A DNA stretch of 64,000 nucleotides from the NCBI GenBank assembly GCA_937901125.1, contig CALCGT010000006.1, forward strand, positions 23,211-87,210, written 5' to 3'. Shown here piece after piece: positions 1 to 8,910 of this stretch (positions within the stretch are counted from its first letter, which is position 1; every line of letters begins with the position of its first letter). This stretch comes from an uncultured Clostridia bacterium. GTDB lineage: Bacteria; Bacillota; Clostridia; Lachnospirales; Anaerotignaceae. The notes below the pieces were generated by a model, which saw nothing but the letters and a program-made list of their open reading frames with translations, did not search any database and was not told the origin of the DNA. The translations under genes and the position numbers were made by a program.

Positions 1-73
1 CTTTGGAGGGTTCGGGAACCCTTCACCAAGGGAAGAAAGGTTCCTGATATCCCCGAGGTCTTGAATAAAACGA

Positions 74-100
74 AAACCCGATGTATACAACAACGGGTTT
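74..100 (-). terminator. Intrinsic terminator after jag
   Basis: Read on the minus strand, a 7-bp stem AAACCCG/CGGGTTT with a 13-nt loop is followed by a T-rich stretch. It lies just past the jag stop and would end the rpmH-rnpA-yidD-yidC-jag transcript. Bases 1-73 hold no gene that I can see. Confidence 0.6.
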
Positions 101-111
101 CCAATGGTTTC

Positions 112-729
112 TTATTTCAGAGTAATCACAACATTACGATAAGGTTCTTCCCCTTCGCTGTATGTTGTAACAAAACGATCATTCTGCAGTGCAGAATGGA
201 TGATTCTTCTTTCATAGGGGTTCATGGGTTCCAGAACCACATTTTTCTTTGTATGTTTTACCTTTTTCGCTAGGTTAAATGCCAGGCTTTCCAGTGTTTC
301 TTTTCTTCTCTGGCGGTAATTTTCTGTATCCAGCATGACGCTGATGTAATAAGGGCTTTTCTTATTGACAACCAGATTTACCAAATACTGCAGAGCATCC
401 AGTGTCTGGCCTCTTTTACCGATCAGGATACCCATATCATCCCCTGTCAGTTCTACAAACAAGTGTTTATCCTTCAATTCTGTTTTGATCTTCACGATCA
501 GGCCCATGGACAGGAACACTTCCTTCAGGAAAGTTTCTGCTTCTTTTTCGGGATTGAAGTTTTTCTTCACCAGAACAACAGCATCCTTGCCGCCGAACAT
601 GCCCAAAAATCCTTTGGAACCTTCGTCGATCACTGTGATATCTACTTCTTCCCGTGTTGCGTCCAGTTCAGCCAGTGCAGCTGCAATGGCTTCATCCACG
701 GTCTTTGCGCTTTTTCTGATTTCTTCCAT
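112..729 (-). CDS. jag: Jag/KhpB RNA-binding protein (SpoIIIJ-associated)
   Basis: The 205-aa product has the full Jag architecture. A Jag-N domain (about residues 1-52, with the GSKGFLGMFG turn) is followed by a KH domain carrying the GKRGQ loop near residue 104 and a C-terminal R3H domain with the RRIIH signature. In Firmicutes this protein (KhpB) binds RNA with KhpA and affects cell elongation and division; that role is family knowledge. The ATG overlaps the yidC stop codon by one base (TAATG), so the two genes are probably translationally coupled. This is the normal partner of yidC in the origin-proximal leftward operon. Confidence 0.95.
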   Translation of the reverse strand: MEEIRKSAKTVDEAIAAALAELDATREEVDITVIDEGSKGFLGMFGGKDAVVLVKKNFNPEKEAETFLKEVFLSMGLIVKIKTELKDKHLFVELTGDDMGILIGKRGQTLDALQYLVNLVVNKKSPYYISVMLDTENYRQRRKETLESLAFNLAKKVKHTKKNVVLEPMNPYERRIIHSALQNDRFVTTYSEGEEPYRNVVITLK

Positions 730-1763
730 TACTGTGCTGCCTCCTCTGCAAATTTCTTTTTATAATGTTTCTGCAATACTACCTGCTGGATGATACCGAA
801 AATGTTACTGATCGTCCAGTACAGACCCAGACCTGCGGGCATGGAGATGGAGAAGAAGCCCATCATAATAGGCATCATATACAGCATGGATTTGGACATA
901 GCTGCTGCAGGGTTATTGGGATCGTTCTGCTGAGGGTTCATCATCATCATGATCTTGGACTGCAGCCATGTGGTCACACCGGCAGCGATAGGAATAATGA
1001 CACCGGGGAAGGACAGACCAGCCTTACTTACCAGAGGAATGGTCAGGAAGGTTTCGATGTTATTTTTTGTTTCCAGCAGAGGTGCCAAAGCATCACCTGC
1101 GGAACCTAGGTTTGTCATGATAGTTGCCCAGTCATCTGCTTTCAGGTAGTTGATCAGCATAGTGATATCCCCTACCTGACTCATATCAAAACCATCTTTG
1201 ATGATCGCTACATTTTTGTAAGTATTTGCAAATTCCTGTGCAAAGGGCTGGAATACTTCCATTCTCAAAGCGGTAGGAATATTGACAATAGCATTGGCAA
1301 TATCTGTATAGTTGTTGCCAATGACATCTACATAAACGTATGCGTTCTGGAACAGATAGAACAATGCATACAGGATAGGCAGCTGGATCAGCATGGGCAG
1401 GCAGCCCCCCAGCATGCTTACACCGCTGTTTTTCTGCAATTCCTGCATTTCAAAGGCCATGCGCTGCTGAGACATCTGATCTGTCTTTCCTTCATATTTC
1501 TTTCTTATCTTCATCATTTCAGGCTGCAGCTGCTGCATCTTAAAAGAAGATTTCTGCTGCTTCACCATCAGAGGGAACAGAATCAATTTCACGATCAATG
1601 TAAAAATAATGATAGCCAGACCCAGAGAGCCTACACTAGTACTGCTGTGCAAAAATTCAAACAGCATGTTATAAACTTTAGCCATCAGGTTGGCTACTGG
1701 TCCGATGATAACACCGGGCTCTCTTACGGAAGGCAATGCTTCCAGTAAATAGGAACTAAACAT
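729..1763 (-). CDS. yidC: YidC/Oxa1 family membrane protein insertase (SpoIIIJ type)
   Basis: The 344-aa product inserts and folds membrane proteins, alone or with Sec. It has the YidC core: a first membrane segment near residues 35-55, a charged cytoplasmic hairpin (KQQKSSFKMQQLQ) and later membrane segments ending in the conserved GLGLYWTISNIFGIIQQ region. A long insert between the second and third core segments makes it larger than the ~260-aa Bacillus SpoIIIJ. It lacks the lipobox usual in Bacillus YidC. The start at 1763 was chosen because AAGGAGG precedes it; an upstream in-frame ATG at 1781 would place that ribosome site inside the gene. Confidence 0.95.
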   Translation of the reverse strand: MFSSYLLEALPSVREPGVIIGPVANLMAKVYNMLFEFLHSSTSVGSLGLAIIIFTLIVKLILFPLMVKQQKSSFKMQQLQPEMMKIRKKYEGKTDQMSQQRMAFEMQELQKNSGVSMLGGCLPMLIQLPILYALFYLFQNAYVYVDVIGNNYTDIANAIVNIPTALRMEVFQPFAQEFANTYKNVAIIKDGFDMSQVGDITMLINYLKADDWATIMTNLGSAGDALAPLLETKNNIETFLTIPLVSKAGLSFPGVIIPIAAGVTTWLQSKIMMMMNPQQNDPNNPAAAMSKSMLYMMPIMMGFFSISMPAGLGLYWTISNIFGIIQQVVLQKHYKKKFAEEAAQ

Positions 1764-1811
1764 TTTTTCCTCCTTCAACAAACAATACGAGATTTTCGCC
1801 CCAAAGGACAG

Positions 1812-2036
1812 TTATTTTTTCTTTTCCGGAACAGGATCATACCCACCCTCGTGGAAAGGATGGCATTTCAAAAGTCTCCGAACGGCAAGATACGTGCCCT
1901 TTATCGCACCGTGTCTGGAAATGGCGATATACGCATATTTGGAGCATGTCGGCGTAAACCGACAGCAGGGTCTGAAATGGGGAGAAATCGCCGCCTGATA
2001 AAACCGGATCAATAACAGAAATAGTTTTTTAAACAT
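1812..2036 (-). CDS. yidD: YidD membrane protein insertion efficiency factor
   Basis: The 74-aa protein is a typical short YidD. The family signature is clear: an amphipathic N-terminus ([16 protein letters not shown]), then the cysteine motif [12 protein letters not shown], and the ending [13 protein letters not shown]. YidD sits at the inner face of the membrane and assists YidC-dependent insertion in Escherichia coli. The start lies inside the last codons of rnpA (8-base overlap), so translation is likely coupled. The order rnpA-yidD-yidC is the conserved one. Confidence 0.93.
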   Translation of the reverse strand: MFKKLFLLLIRFYQAAISPHFRPCCRFTPTCSKYAYIAISRHGAIKGTYLAVRRLLKCHPFHEGGYDPVPEKKK

Positions 2037-2439
2037 TCGGTTCTTCCACTTCTTTTCTGTTTTCTGCTTCTAATTTATCCTGACGGTCCTTTCTTTCAGA
2101 CGCGCTCAGCAGAAGCTGTTGTTTTTTGAAAAGATGCCGCAAAGAACGGCACACCTCGTGATAGGAAGCATCGGCACAGGAAACACGGGCGATAACCACC
2201 ATGTCATACCCCGTTTTGATCCCCTCTTCTATGCTGCGATAGCTTTCCCTGATCAGCCGTGTCACATGGGAACGGACAACGCTTTTGCCCACCTTTTTGC
2301 TGACAGAAATGCCCAGCTTATTTCCCTGTGTTCCGTTTTTGACCAAATACAACACCAAATGGCGGTTGGCGATGGATCTGCCTCTATTATATACATGGCG
2401 AAACTGAAAATTTTTCTTCAAAGATTCTGTATGCTTCAT
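2029..2439 (-). CDS. rnpA: Ribonuclease P protein component
   Basis: This 136-aa basic protein is the protein subunit of RNase P, which trims the 5' leader of pre-tRNAs together with the catalytic RNA. The N-terminus [13 protein letters not shown] and [13 protein letters not shown] match the family's substrate-binding cleft. The RNR-like signature is represented by [18 protein letters not shown] (residues ~60-77), where SHV replaces the usual RNR-I spacing. Start 2439 is set by AAAGGAGGTT directly upstream; a longer in-frame extension reaches toward rpmH but has no homologous character. The C-terminal tail is rich in Lys and Glu. Confidence 0.93.
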   Translation of the reverse strand: MKHTESLKKNFQFRHVYNRGRSIANRHLVLYLVKNGTQGNKLGISVSKKVGKSVVRSHVTRLIRESYRSIEEGIKTGYDMVVIARVSCADASYHEVCRSLRHLFKKQQLLLSASERKDRQDKLEAENRKEVEEPNV

Positions 2440-2536
2440 CGGCCCAACCTCCTTTGCAGCCCGCTCAAAAAAATCTTCCATGACGAACAAAAGGCCACAC
2501 GAAAGAATCTGCGGCCTTAAAATAAACATGAAAAGA

Positions 2537-2671
2537 TTATGCGGATAATACTTTTCTACCTTTTTTTCTTCTTGCAGCAAGCACTTTTCTGCCGTTTGCT
2601 GTTCTCATTCTTTTTCTGAAGCCGTGTTCTCTGCTTCTCTGTCTTTTCTTAGGCTGGAATGTCATTTTCAT
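2537..2671 (-). CDS. rpmH: 50S ribosomal protein L34
   Basis: The 44-aa product is the standard L34 sequence ([17 protein letters not shown]..., ending GRKVLSA). It is extremely basic and binds 23S rRNA in the large subunit. The start at 2671 has GGAGGT nine bases upstream; a longer open frame upstream has no L34 character. As in most bacteria it opens the leftward operon next to dnaA. A near-consensus promoter is seen at 2732-2760. Confidence 0.96.
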   Translation of the reverse strand: MKMTFQPKKRQRSREHGFRKRMRTANGRKVLAARRKKGRKVLSA

Positions 2672-2731
2672 GGTTGTTGCACCTCCTTCAATTTCCGGGT
2701 TCTGCTCACCCTTTTTATGAGCACTGCCCCT

Positions 2732-2760
2732 ATTATAGTAAAAAAAGCAAGGCTCGTCAA
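2732..2760 (-). promoter_or_regulatory. Sigma-A promoter of rpmH
   Basis: On the minus strand TTGACG and TATAAT are separated by exactly 17 bases, about 60 bases upstream of the rpmH start. It should drive rpmH, rnpA, yidD, yidC and jag. Confidence 0.8.
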
Positions 2761-3278
2761 GAAAAAATTTTTCCTGAAACCCGCTTGCCAAGCGGATTTT
2801 TCCACATTTCCACAGGAAAATTCCGATAATTTTTCAATGAAAAAGGAACATTTAGATTTTCTGAGACCAGATTTACTATATCTTGTATACAATATCATTT
2901 GACAATTTTTTTGGACAAGTTTTTCATTGAACCTGTGGATAACTTTTGATATACTAAGGACAAGAATGCCCTTATGAAATTCCACAGGTTTCACAACACC
3001 CTACATTATGTTATCCACAATCTGTTGACAACTCTGTTGATAACTTTTTCAGATTGTGAAAATAACTGTGAATCCTTTTTCCAAAGGAAACCCTTCCGGC
3101 CTGATACTAGTTATATTTGTGCCTGTGTGGAATTTGTGCAGAAGGGAAATGAAAAAACCTGTTCATAACTTGGAAACCGAGGGATGTCGTATCCTGTTTT
3201 TCACAGGAATATCCCAACGACCTGTGGATAACAAAACCCTATCATCCACAAACAGGAAATAAAATAGGAGGGAAAGAA
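2761..3278. other. oriC: Replication origin, upstream part (DnaA boxes before dnaA)
   Basis: This AT-rich gap between the divergent rpmH and dnaA holds perfect DnaA boxes at 2934-2942 (TGTGGATAA), 3011-3019 (TTATCCACA) and 3223-3231 (TGTGGATAA). One-mismatch boxes lie at 3035-3043 and 3242-3250. Gene direction switches here, as at a bidirectional origin. It is one half of a bipartite origin; the other half lies between dnaA and dnaN. No gene is supported in this stretch. Confidence 0.88.
2927..2955 (+). promoter_or_regulatory. Probable dnaA promoter with a DnaA box in its spacer
   Basis: TTGAAC and TATACT are 17 bases apart. The perfect DnaA box at 2934-2942 lies between the -35 and -10 elements, so DnaA binding would block polymerase. 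This would give a long (~310 nt) leader before dnaA; other promoters nearer the gene are possible. Confidence 0.55.
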
Positions 3279-4613
3279 ATGGAACTGAAACAGATCTGGG
3301 AAGAAGCCCTGAAGATCATCGAAGAAGAGACTTCTCCCGTCAGCTTTGAAACATGGATCCAGCCCATCATTCCCTGCGGGATCGATGGGAATCAGCTGAT
3401 CCTGCAGGTCGAAAACGCATTTTTCAAGGAAATGCTGGAAAAACGCAACCTGCCCATCATCCGAAACGCAGTGAAATTCGTCACCAAAAACGAATATGAA
3501 ATCGTCATCACCACAGAAGAAGAACAGAAGGCAGGGGGCCTTGGCAAGCATAATCTGGTGAAGGAAAAGAAAACAGAAAACGAACTGGCAAGAAACCTGA
3601 ATCCCAAATACGTTTTCGACTCTTTCGTTGTCGGCAACAGCAACCGTATGGCCCATGCCGCATCCCTTGCCGTTGCGGAAGCCCCTGCCCAGGCCTATAA
3701 TCCCCTGTTTTTATACGGAAATTCCGGGCTAGGCAAGACCCACCTGATGCATTCCATCGGTCATTTTATTCTGGATAAAAACCCCGATGCCAAGGTGCTT
3801 TATGTTACCAGTGAGACCTTCACCATCGAGCTGATCAACTCCATCCAGAATAATAAAAACGAGGAATTCCGCAATAAATACCGCAATATTGATGTACTGA
3901 TGATTGACGATATCCAGTTCATCTCCAAAAAAGAAGGTACCCAGGAGGAATTTTTCCATACCTTCAATGCATTGTATGAATCCAATAAGCAGATCATCAT
4001 TTCTTCCGACCGTCCTCCCAAGGAGATCAAGACATTGGAAGATCGACTGCGCAGCCGGTTCGAATGGGGCCTGATCGCAGACGTACAGCCCCCCGATTAC
4101 GAAACAAGAATCGCCATTCTGAAGAAAAAAGCAGAACGGGATGACCTGACCGTCCCCGATGATGTCATGGCATATATCGCCAAAAATATCGCATCCAATA
4201 TCCGTGAACTGGAAGGTGCATTGACCCGCATCGTGGCCTTTGCAACCCTGACCAATCAGGATATTTCCATTGCTCTGGCAGAAAACAGCCTGAAGGACAT
4301 CTTCAGTGAACATTCTTCTGCCCCTCTGACGCCGGAACTGATCCAGCAGGTGGTGGCAGAGCATTATAATATTCGGGTAGAGGATATCCAGGGCAGCAAA
4401 AAGCCCAAGAATATCGCCTTTCCCAGACAGATATCCATGTATCTCTGCAGAAAACTTCTGGATATCTCCCTGCCGAAGATCGGTGAAAGCTTCGGCGGCA
4501 GAGACCATACCACTGTGATCTATGCCATTTCTAAGATCGAAAAACAGCTGGAGACGGATACCGCATTGCAGAAAATCATCCTGCAGCTGGAAAAGGATAT
4601 CAAAGAGGCGTAA
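3279..4613 (+). CDS. dnaA: Chromosomal replication initiator protein DnaA
   Basis: The 444-aa protein binds DnaA boxes and ATP to open the origin. Domain I (residues 1-75) starts [18 protein letters not shown] short linker precedes the AAA+ domain with Walker [10 protein letters not shown] (148-155), Walker B VLMIDD (206-211) and the sensor region ISSDRPP. Domain IV (about 345-444) contains the DNA-binding helix-turn-helix and the signature [11 protein letters not shown]. The length is normal. The start is set by AGGAGGG seven bases upstream. DnaA boxes flank the gene on both sides, and one sits in its likely promoter, so autoregulation is expected. Confidence 0.98.
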   Translation: MELKQIWEEALKIIEEETSPVSFETWIQPIIPCGIDGNQLILQVENAFFKEMLEKRNLPIIRNAVKFVTKNEYEIVITTEEEQKAGGLGKHNLVKEKKTENELARNLNPKYVFDSFVVGNSNRMAHAASLAVAEAPAQAYNPLFLYGNSGLGKTHLMHSIGHFILDKNPDAKVLYVTSETFTIELINSIQNNKNEEFRNKYRNIDVLMIDDIQFISKKEGTQEEFFHTFNALYESNKQIIISSDRPPKEIKTLEDRLRSRFEWGLIADVQPPDYETRIAILKKKAERDDLTVPDDVMAYIAKNIASNIRELEGALTRIVAFATLTNQDISIALAENSLKDIFSEHSSAPLTPELIQQVVAEHYNIRVEDIQGSKKPKNIAFPRQISMYLCRKLLDISLPKIGESFGGRDHTTVIYAISKIEKQLETDTALQKIILQLEKDIKEA

Positions 4614-4618
4614 AACCT

Positions 4619-4857
4619 TGGGACGCTGTCCCAAACCCTGCCAAGGAAGGGGGTCACCCCCTTGGAACCCAATACGAAAAAGCTATCGCTTTTTCAGAGG
4701 AAAATCAGGAAATATGCGCCGCAGGCAAATCGGGTCAAGGGGCTGAGCCCCTTGCGGTTGTATTGAGGGCAGAGCCCTCAAGGTCTTTTTGCCTTTCAAG
4801 CGGGTTTTTGAAGGGGTATTAGGGGGGAACTTTTCCAAAGAAAAGAAAGTTCCCCCC
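4619..4857. repeat. Modular hairpin repeat, copy B (dnaA-dnaN gap)
   Basis: This gap is a chain of small inverted repeats: TGGGACGCTGTCCCA at 4619-4633, a GGGGGTCACCCCC stem near 4650-4662, CAAGGGGCTGAGCCCCTTG near 4735-4753, GAGGGCAGAGCCCTC near 4765-4779, and a final hairpin ending at 4857. The module at 4619-4670 recurs almost exactly, inverted, at 51694-51740. The module at 4712-4735 recurs in direct orientation at 51673-51696, and the module at 4797-4857 at 51753-51810. No protein is encoded. Confidence 0.8.
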
Positions 4858-4931
4858 TAATAAGAAAAAGCTCCCTCATATATAATGATATTTTCCTTCC
4901 ACATCCCCTTGTGAATTTTATCTGAATACTT

Positions 4932-5130
4932 TGTGGATAACCTTGTCCCTTCTCCCTCTTCTGTGGAAAACGTGGACAACCCATGTATTTATTTCCACTT
5001 ATCCACAGGGTTTTCCAAGATGGATTTTCCTTGATTTTTGGGGCGATTTGGAGTTTTCCACAAACCCACAGCCTCTACTACTGCTACTACTGATCGAATG
5101 TTATTATATCTTTCTATACATGTGAACAAA
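4932..5130. other. oriC: Replication origin, downstream part with DnaA-trio array and AT-rich unwinding element
   Basis: DnaA boxes lie at 4932-4940 (TGTGGATAA) and 4999-5007 (TTATCCACA), with near-boxes at 4962-4970, 4971-4979 and 5054-5062 (TTTTCCACA). The last is followed by six CTN triplets at 5075-5092 (CTA CTA CTG CTA CTA CTG), then an AT-rich stretch to 5130. In Bacillus subtilis the DnaA-trio element, which guides DnaA onto one strand at the unwinding site, has this layout just before dnaN. The match is by pattern; function is inferred. Confidence 0.82.
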
Positions 5131-5146
5131 GGAGTTGTACACAACT

Positions 5147-6250
5147 ATGAAACTGACATGCAGCAAAGATCTGCTCCTGCAGTACATCAACATTGTTAAC
5201 AAAGCGGTTTCCAACCGCACAACATTACCCATTCTGGAATGTATTCTTTTAACAGCCGATGAAAAAGGCTTTGTCATGACTGGTAACGATCTGGAAATCG
5301 GCATTAAAACAGCACCTATCGAAGCAGAGATTACCGAAAAAGGCGAAGTTGCCATCGAAGCACGTATCTTCAACGAAATCGTTCGCCGTTTGAACGGGGA
5401 CTCTGTCACCATCGAGACCGACGATACATTTGCCGTGACCATCCTCAGCGGCACCTCTGAATTTAAGATTATGGGTCAGAGCGGCGATGATTTCCCCAGC
5501 CTGCCGGAAGTGGAACAGGAAAAGATCTATTCCATGGAACAGGCGAAATTGCGGGATATGATCCGTCAGACCATTTTCTCCATTGCCCAGGATGGCAGCA
5601 AGCCTGTTCTGACCGGGGAACTGTTTGAACTGAAAAATACATCCGTAAACGTGGTTTCCGTAGATGGATATCGTATTTCTTTCCGGAAAAACGAACTGCT
5701 CATGGGTAGCGGCGAAACAGAAGTTATCGTACCTGGTAAGACCTTAGCGGAGTTGAATAAGATCCTGTCTCAGGAGGAAGAAGATACCCTTTCCATCTAC
5801 CTGACGGAAAAACATATCCTCTTTGACCTTGGTACAGCAGTAATGGTATCCCGGCTGATCGAAGGAGATTTCATCCGCTATGCCCAGTCCTTCTCCGAAG
5901 ATTATAAGACAAAGGTCGTCATCGACAAGAGTGAGTTGATCCAGGCTTTGGAACGGGCGTCTCTGGTTTCCAGAGATAACAGAAAGACCCCTGTCCGCCT
6001 GATGATCCGGGCAAACGGTATGGATATCACCGCAAGAAGTGACATGGGAACTGCCCATGAAAATGTATCCGCGGAAGTGGAGGGGGACGATTTGGCCATC
6101 GCTTTCAACCCCAGATATCTGATCGAGGCGCTGCGCTCCATCGAAGAGGATTCTGTGAAAATGATCTTTATGGCATCCCTCAGCCCTTGCACTATCCTGC
6201 CTGTGGAGGGGGATTCCTTTAAATATTTGATTTTACCTTTGAGAATGTAA
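5147..6250 (+). CDS. dnaN: DNA polymerase III beta subunit (sliding clamp)
   Basis: The 367-aa product forms the ring-shaped clamp that tethers the replicative polymerase to DNA. It begins MKLTCSKDLLLQYINIVNKA and ends with the conserved YLILPLRM tail that shapes the partner-binding cleft; three clamp folds of about 120 residues each fit the length. The ATG at 5147 is preferred over a TTG at 5135, because AAAGGAG at 5128-5134 abuts the TTG but lies 12 bases before the ATG. It follows the unwinding element of the origin directly. Confidence 0.97.
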   Translation: MKLTCSKDLLLQYINIVNKAVSNRTTLPILECILLTADEKGFVMTGNDLEIGIKTAPIEAEITEKGEVAIEARIFNEIVRRLNGDSVTIETDDTFAVTILSGTSEFKIMGQSGDDFPSLPEVEQEKIYSMEQAKLRDMIRQTIFSIAQDGSKPVLTGELFELKNTSVNVVSVDGYRISFRKNELLMGSGETEVIVPGKTLAELNKILSQEEEDTLSIYLTEKHILFDLGTAVMVSRLIEGDFIRYAQSFSEDYKTKVVIDKSELIQALERASLVSRDNRKTPVRLMIRANGMDITARSDMGTAHENVSAEVEGDDLAIAFNPRYLIEALRSIEEDSVKMIFMASLSPCTILPVEGDSFKYLILPLRM

Positions 6251-6264
6251 AAGAGATTGCTGGA

Positions 6265-6490
6265 GAAACTTTTTTCACTTGTGAAAAGTTTCCCCAGACC
6301 CCTTCAAAAACACGCTTTTGGGCAATTCTTTTTGTGAGGCTCTGCCTCACACTCCGCAAGGGGGTCACCCCTTTGACCCGATTTGCTTTCGGCGTGAATG
6401 GTTTGATTTCTCGCAGAAACGATAGTTTCTACAAATAAGGTCAAGGGCATTATGCCCTTGCGGGGGTGATAGGGGGCAGAGCCCCTTAAA
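6265..6490. repeat. Modular hairpin repeat, copy C (dnaN-S4 gap)
   Basis: The gap consists of hairpin modules. A GAAACTTTT...AAAAGTTTC stem is followed by a segment resembling the inverse of the third module in copies B and H (near 6282-6320). GTGAGGCTCTGCCTCAC starts at 6334, and the 27 bases 6334-6360 recur inverted and identical at 12492-12518. CAAGGGCATTATGCCCTTG lies near 6442-6460, and GGGGCAGAGCCCC ends at 6485, directly before the next ribosome-binding site. Confidence 0.78.
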
Positions 6491-6506
6491 AAAGGAGGTT
6501 ATGAAA

Positions 6507-6725
6507 ATGGAAAAGATTTTTATTCATACGGAATTTATTAAATTGCAGCAGGCCTTGAAGCTGGCAGGTCTGGTAGACCAGGGTTCTGATGTGAAATTTT
6601 ACTTGTCCGAGGGCATGGTAACGGTCAATGGCGCAGTAGCCACAGAACGTGGCAAAAAAATCCGTCCCGGTGATGTGATCAAGCTGAAGGGTGTTGGTCG
6701 TGTGGAAGTGGCTGCGGAAGAATAA
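6507..6725 (+). CDS. yaaA: S4-domain RNA-binding protein (YaaA/RlbA type)
   Basis: This 72-aa protein is an isolated S4 RNA-binding fold. KLQQALKLAGLVDQGSDVK is followed by the typical VTVNGAVATERGKKIRPGDVI hairpin and a short acidic tail. The small S4 protein between dnaN and recF is conserved in Firmicutes; its exact RNA target is not known to me. Two in-frame ATGs occur (6501 and 6507). AAAGGAGG ends at 6498, so 6507 gives normal spacing. Confidence 0.93.
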   Translation: MEKIFIHTEFIKLQQALKLAGLVDQGSDVKFYLSEGMVTVNGAVATERGKKIRPGDVIKLKGVGRVEVAAEE

Positions 6726-6798
6726 GCAGAAGCTTATATTTATACAGCAGTTTATAATTATGCAAATTGAATGATACAGATGAGAGAGGTGCGAAAGT

Positions 6799-7680
6799 AT
6801 GGGGAGTAAAGCAAAATTGGAATTGATCGCGTCTATGGTGATCTTCGGTACCATCGGCATTTTCGTGCGATATATTCCTCTTCCCTCCAGCTTCATCGCT
6901 GTGGTGCGGGGTTTTGTGGGGGCATTGTTCGTGCTTCTTTTTCTTTTCCTGAAAAAAAGCAGTCCCGATAAAAAAGCCATCCGCAAAAATCTTGTGATGC
7001 TTGTCCTTTCCGGCGCTTTCATCGGCATCAACTGGATCTTGTTGTTTGAAGCCTATCACTATACTACCGTGGCAACAGCCACTCTTTGCTACTATATGGA
7101 GCCTATTTTTTTGATACTAGCTTCGCCCTTTTTGCTGAAAGAAAAGCTGACGGCGAAAAAAGCCCTCTGTGTTGTGGTGGCGTTATTGGGCATGGTCTTT
7201 GTTTCGGGGGGAATTCAAATGGGCATCCCCTCTTTTTCCGAGGCAAGGGGCATTCTTTTTGGCTTGGGGGCTGCGTTGCTTTATGCTTCTGTGGTGCTGA
7301 TGAATTTTAAGATCACTGATATTTCTGCCTATGATAAGACCTTCATGCAGCTGGGCACAGGGGCTATCGTTTTGCTGCCCTATGTGCTTTTGACCCAGGA
7401 TTTGAGTGTGGTGCGTTCTGCTCTTACCCCCTTTGTTTTGGTCATGCTGCTGTTGGTAGGCATGATCCATACGGGGGTGGCATACGCTTTGTATTTTGTA
7501 TCTATGAAGGATTTAAAAGCCCAGACTATCGCTATTTTCAGCTATATCGACCCTATCGTGGCGATTTTGCTTTCTGCCCTGCTGCTGAAAGAAAATATGG
7601 GGGTTTTTGGTGTTATCGGCGCTGTACTGGTGCTGGGGTCTACCTTTGTCAGCGAGTTACCGGAAAAAGAAAAGAACTAA
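6799..7680 (+). CDS. EamA/DMT-family transporter
   Basis: The 293-aa membrane protein has ten predicted transmembrane helices arranged as two EamA repeats, roughly residues 1-140 and 150-290. The repeat ends are the conserved VVALLGMVFVSGG and GVIGAVLVLGSTF stretches. Such proteins export small metabolites such as amino acids or nucleotides; the substrate cannot be read from sequence. It begins with GTATGGGGAGT after a GAGAGGTG ribosome site and sits on the leading strand between the S4 gene and recF, an unusual position for a transporter. Confidence 0.88.
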   Translation: MGSKAKLELIASMVIFGTIGIFVRYIPLPSSFIAVVRGFVGALFVLLFLFLKKSSPDKKAIRKNLVMLVLSGAFIGINWILLFEAYHYTTVATATLCYYMEPIFLILASPFLLKEKLTAKKALCVVVALLGMVFVSGGIQMGIPSFSEARGILFGLGAALLYASVVLMNFKITDISAYDKTFMQLGTGAIVLLPYVLLTQDLSVVRSALTPFVLVMLLLVGMIHTGVAYALYFVSMKDLKAQTIAIFSYIDPIVAILLSALLLKENMGVFGVIGAVLVLGSTFVSELPEKEKN

Positions 7681-7705
7681 GTAAATATTTATTAGAGGTG
7701 GTTTG

Positions 7706-8137
7706 ATGTTCACGAAACCAAAAAACGGCTGGACGGATATTCTTTTGGGGGATTTTGAAGGCCTTGGCAGCTATATTCAGGATGTGCCTGTGGAAGCCAT
7801 GGATGCCTGTATCCGTGCTTTGCGGGATGATGTTCCCGTGGAACTGCATTTCGATGAGGAAGGCTCCGAATTTACCCTGACTGCCGATGAAACAGTGAAA
7901 ATCGTTGCCCAGGGATATTATGGCTCAGAAGAATATGAGGTAAGACTTTCCAAGCTGGAGCTGATTCAGGAAATTCTGGAGGATATGGAAAGATTCTTTG
8001 AGGATTGGGTGGAATGGCCTGAGGAATACGCTTATTTTGAGGACGATGAGAAAGAAGCAAAACAGGCCTTTTATGAGGAAAGAGTGATTTTGCTGCAGGG
8101 GCTTTTAGAGGAATTGGGAGGGGAACTGGGAAAATAA
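7706..8137 (+). CDS. Hypothetical acidic protein
   Basis: I do not recognise this 143-aa protein. It is strongly acidic, has no signal peptide or membrane segment, and shows a long predicted helix in the middle (LELIQEILEDMERFFEDWVEW) and another near the end. The start at ATG 7706 follows GAGGTG; a TTG three bases earlier is less likely. It is 25 bases behind the EamA gene and 38 bases before the next gene, so the three may be co-transcribed. Confidence 0.75.
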   Translation: MFTKPKNGWTDILLGDFEGLGSYIQDVPVEAMDACIRALRDDVPVELHFDEEGSEFTLTADETVKIVAQGYYGSEEYEVRLSKLELIQEILEDMERFFEDWVEWPEEYAYFEDDEKEAKQAFYEERVILLQGLLEELGGELGK

Positions 8138-8175
8138 GTTAATATAAATCTTATCTATGGGAAAGGGGCAACGCT

Positions 8176-8847
8176 ATGGATGAAAGAATGGAAGAACGGA
8201 CGAAATTTATTTTGAAATGTATGATTTTGATTCCGTTGGCGATTCTTTTGGTGTTTTTCTGCTGGCCCAGAGAAAGTGGAGAGACAGAAGGGGCGATTTT
8301 TAGAAATACTGTTCGGGAAAGGCTTGCATCTCCTATGAATATTGAGATTTGTGATATTCAGGATTTTGTGATACAGGATGGGAAAGAAACCGTACGTATC
8401 GTTATTTTTTCCGATGCAAATGATAAAAAATACAGCGAGTATTATATGCATTATTATCAGCTGCAGAAGAATGGTACTTATGAATTATATCAGGGTGGCA
8501 AAGGAATAAGTTCCGGTATGTTATGCCAAGGGGTGCATGATTTCCCCGGTGTGCGTATACGAGGGTATGAAAAAAGCTATGACTGCTATTATGTGACAGA
8601 CCCTGCAATTAAGGAGTTTGTGGTCCGTTATGAGTATTTTTGGCACGAAGATGAAGAAAAATTGAAAACCCAGGTTCAAAAACAGTCTGTTACTGTGGAA
8701 AAAGGATCACAGATGTTTTGTCTGCTTGATCCATGGGATATGGATTTTGCACCTCAAATCAAAGAAGGTATTGACCATAGTGTTGTGTACAGTATTTCTG
8801 CCTATGATGCCAAGGGGAATCTTCTTTTTGGCAGCTCTGAGAAATGA
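8176..8847 (+). CDS. Hypothetical membrane-anchored protein
   Basis: The 223-aa product has one N-terminal membrane segment (residues ~13-29, ILKCMILIPLAILLVFFCW) and an extracellular part with several aromatic-rich beta-like strands. There is no cleavage motif or lipobox, so it is probably an anchored surface protein. I do not recognise a family. GAAAGGGG lies 9 bases before the ATG. Its codons are somewhat more AT-rich than those of recF behind it. Confidence 0.72.
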   Translation: MDERMEERTKFILKCMILIPLAILLVFFCWPRESGETEGAIFRNTVRERLASPMNIEICDIQDFVIQDGKETVRIVIFSDANDKKYSEYYMHYYQLQKNGTYELYQGGKGISSGMLCQGVHDFPGVRIRGYEKSYDCYYVTDPAIKEFVVRYEYFWHEDEEKLKTQVQKQSVTVEKGSQMFCLLDPWDMDFAPQIKEGIDHSVVYSISAYDAKGNLLFGSSEK

Positions 8848-8910
8848 TTTACATAATATTTGTATAATGGAATCAAATAATTTATATTTATAAATTGTAG
8901 GTGAATAAAA

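Noticed and set aside
4619..4857. Hairpin-rich gap considered as a CRISPR array or rRNA fragment
   Set aside because: No repeated unit at regular spacing with unique spacers, and no rRNA similarity; the modules are irregular and shared with other gaps.
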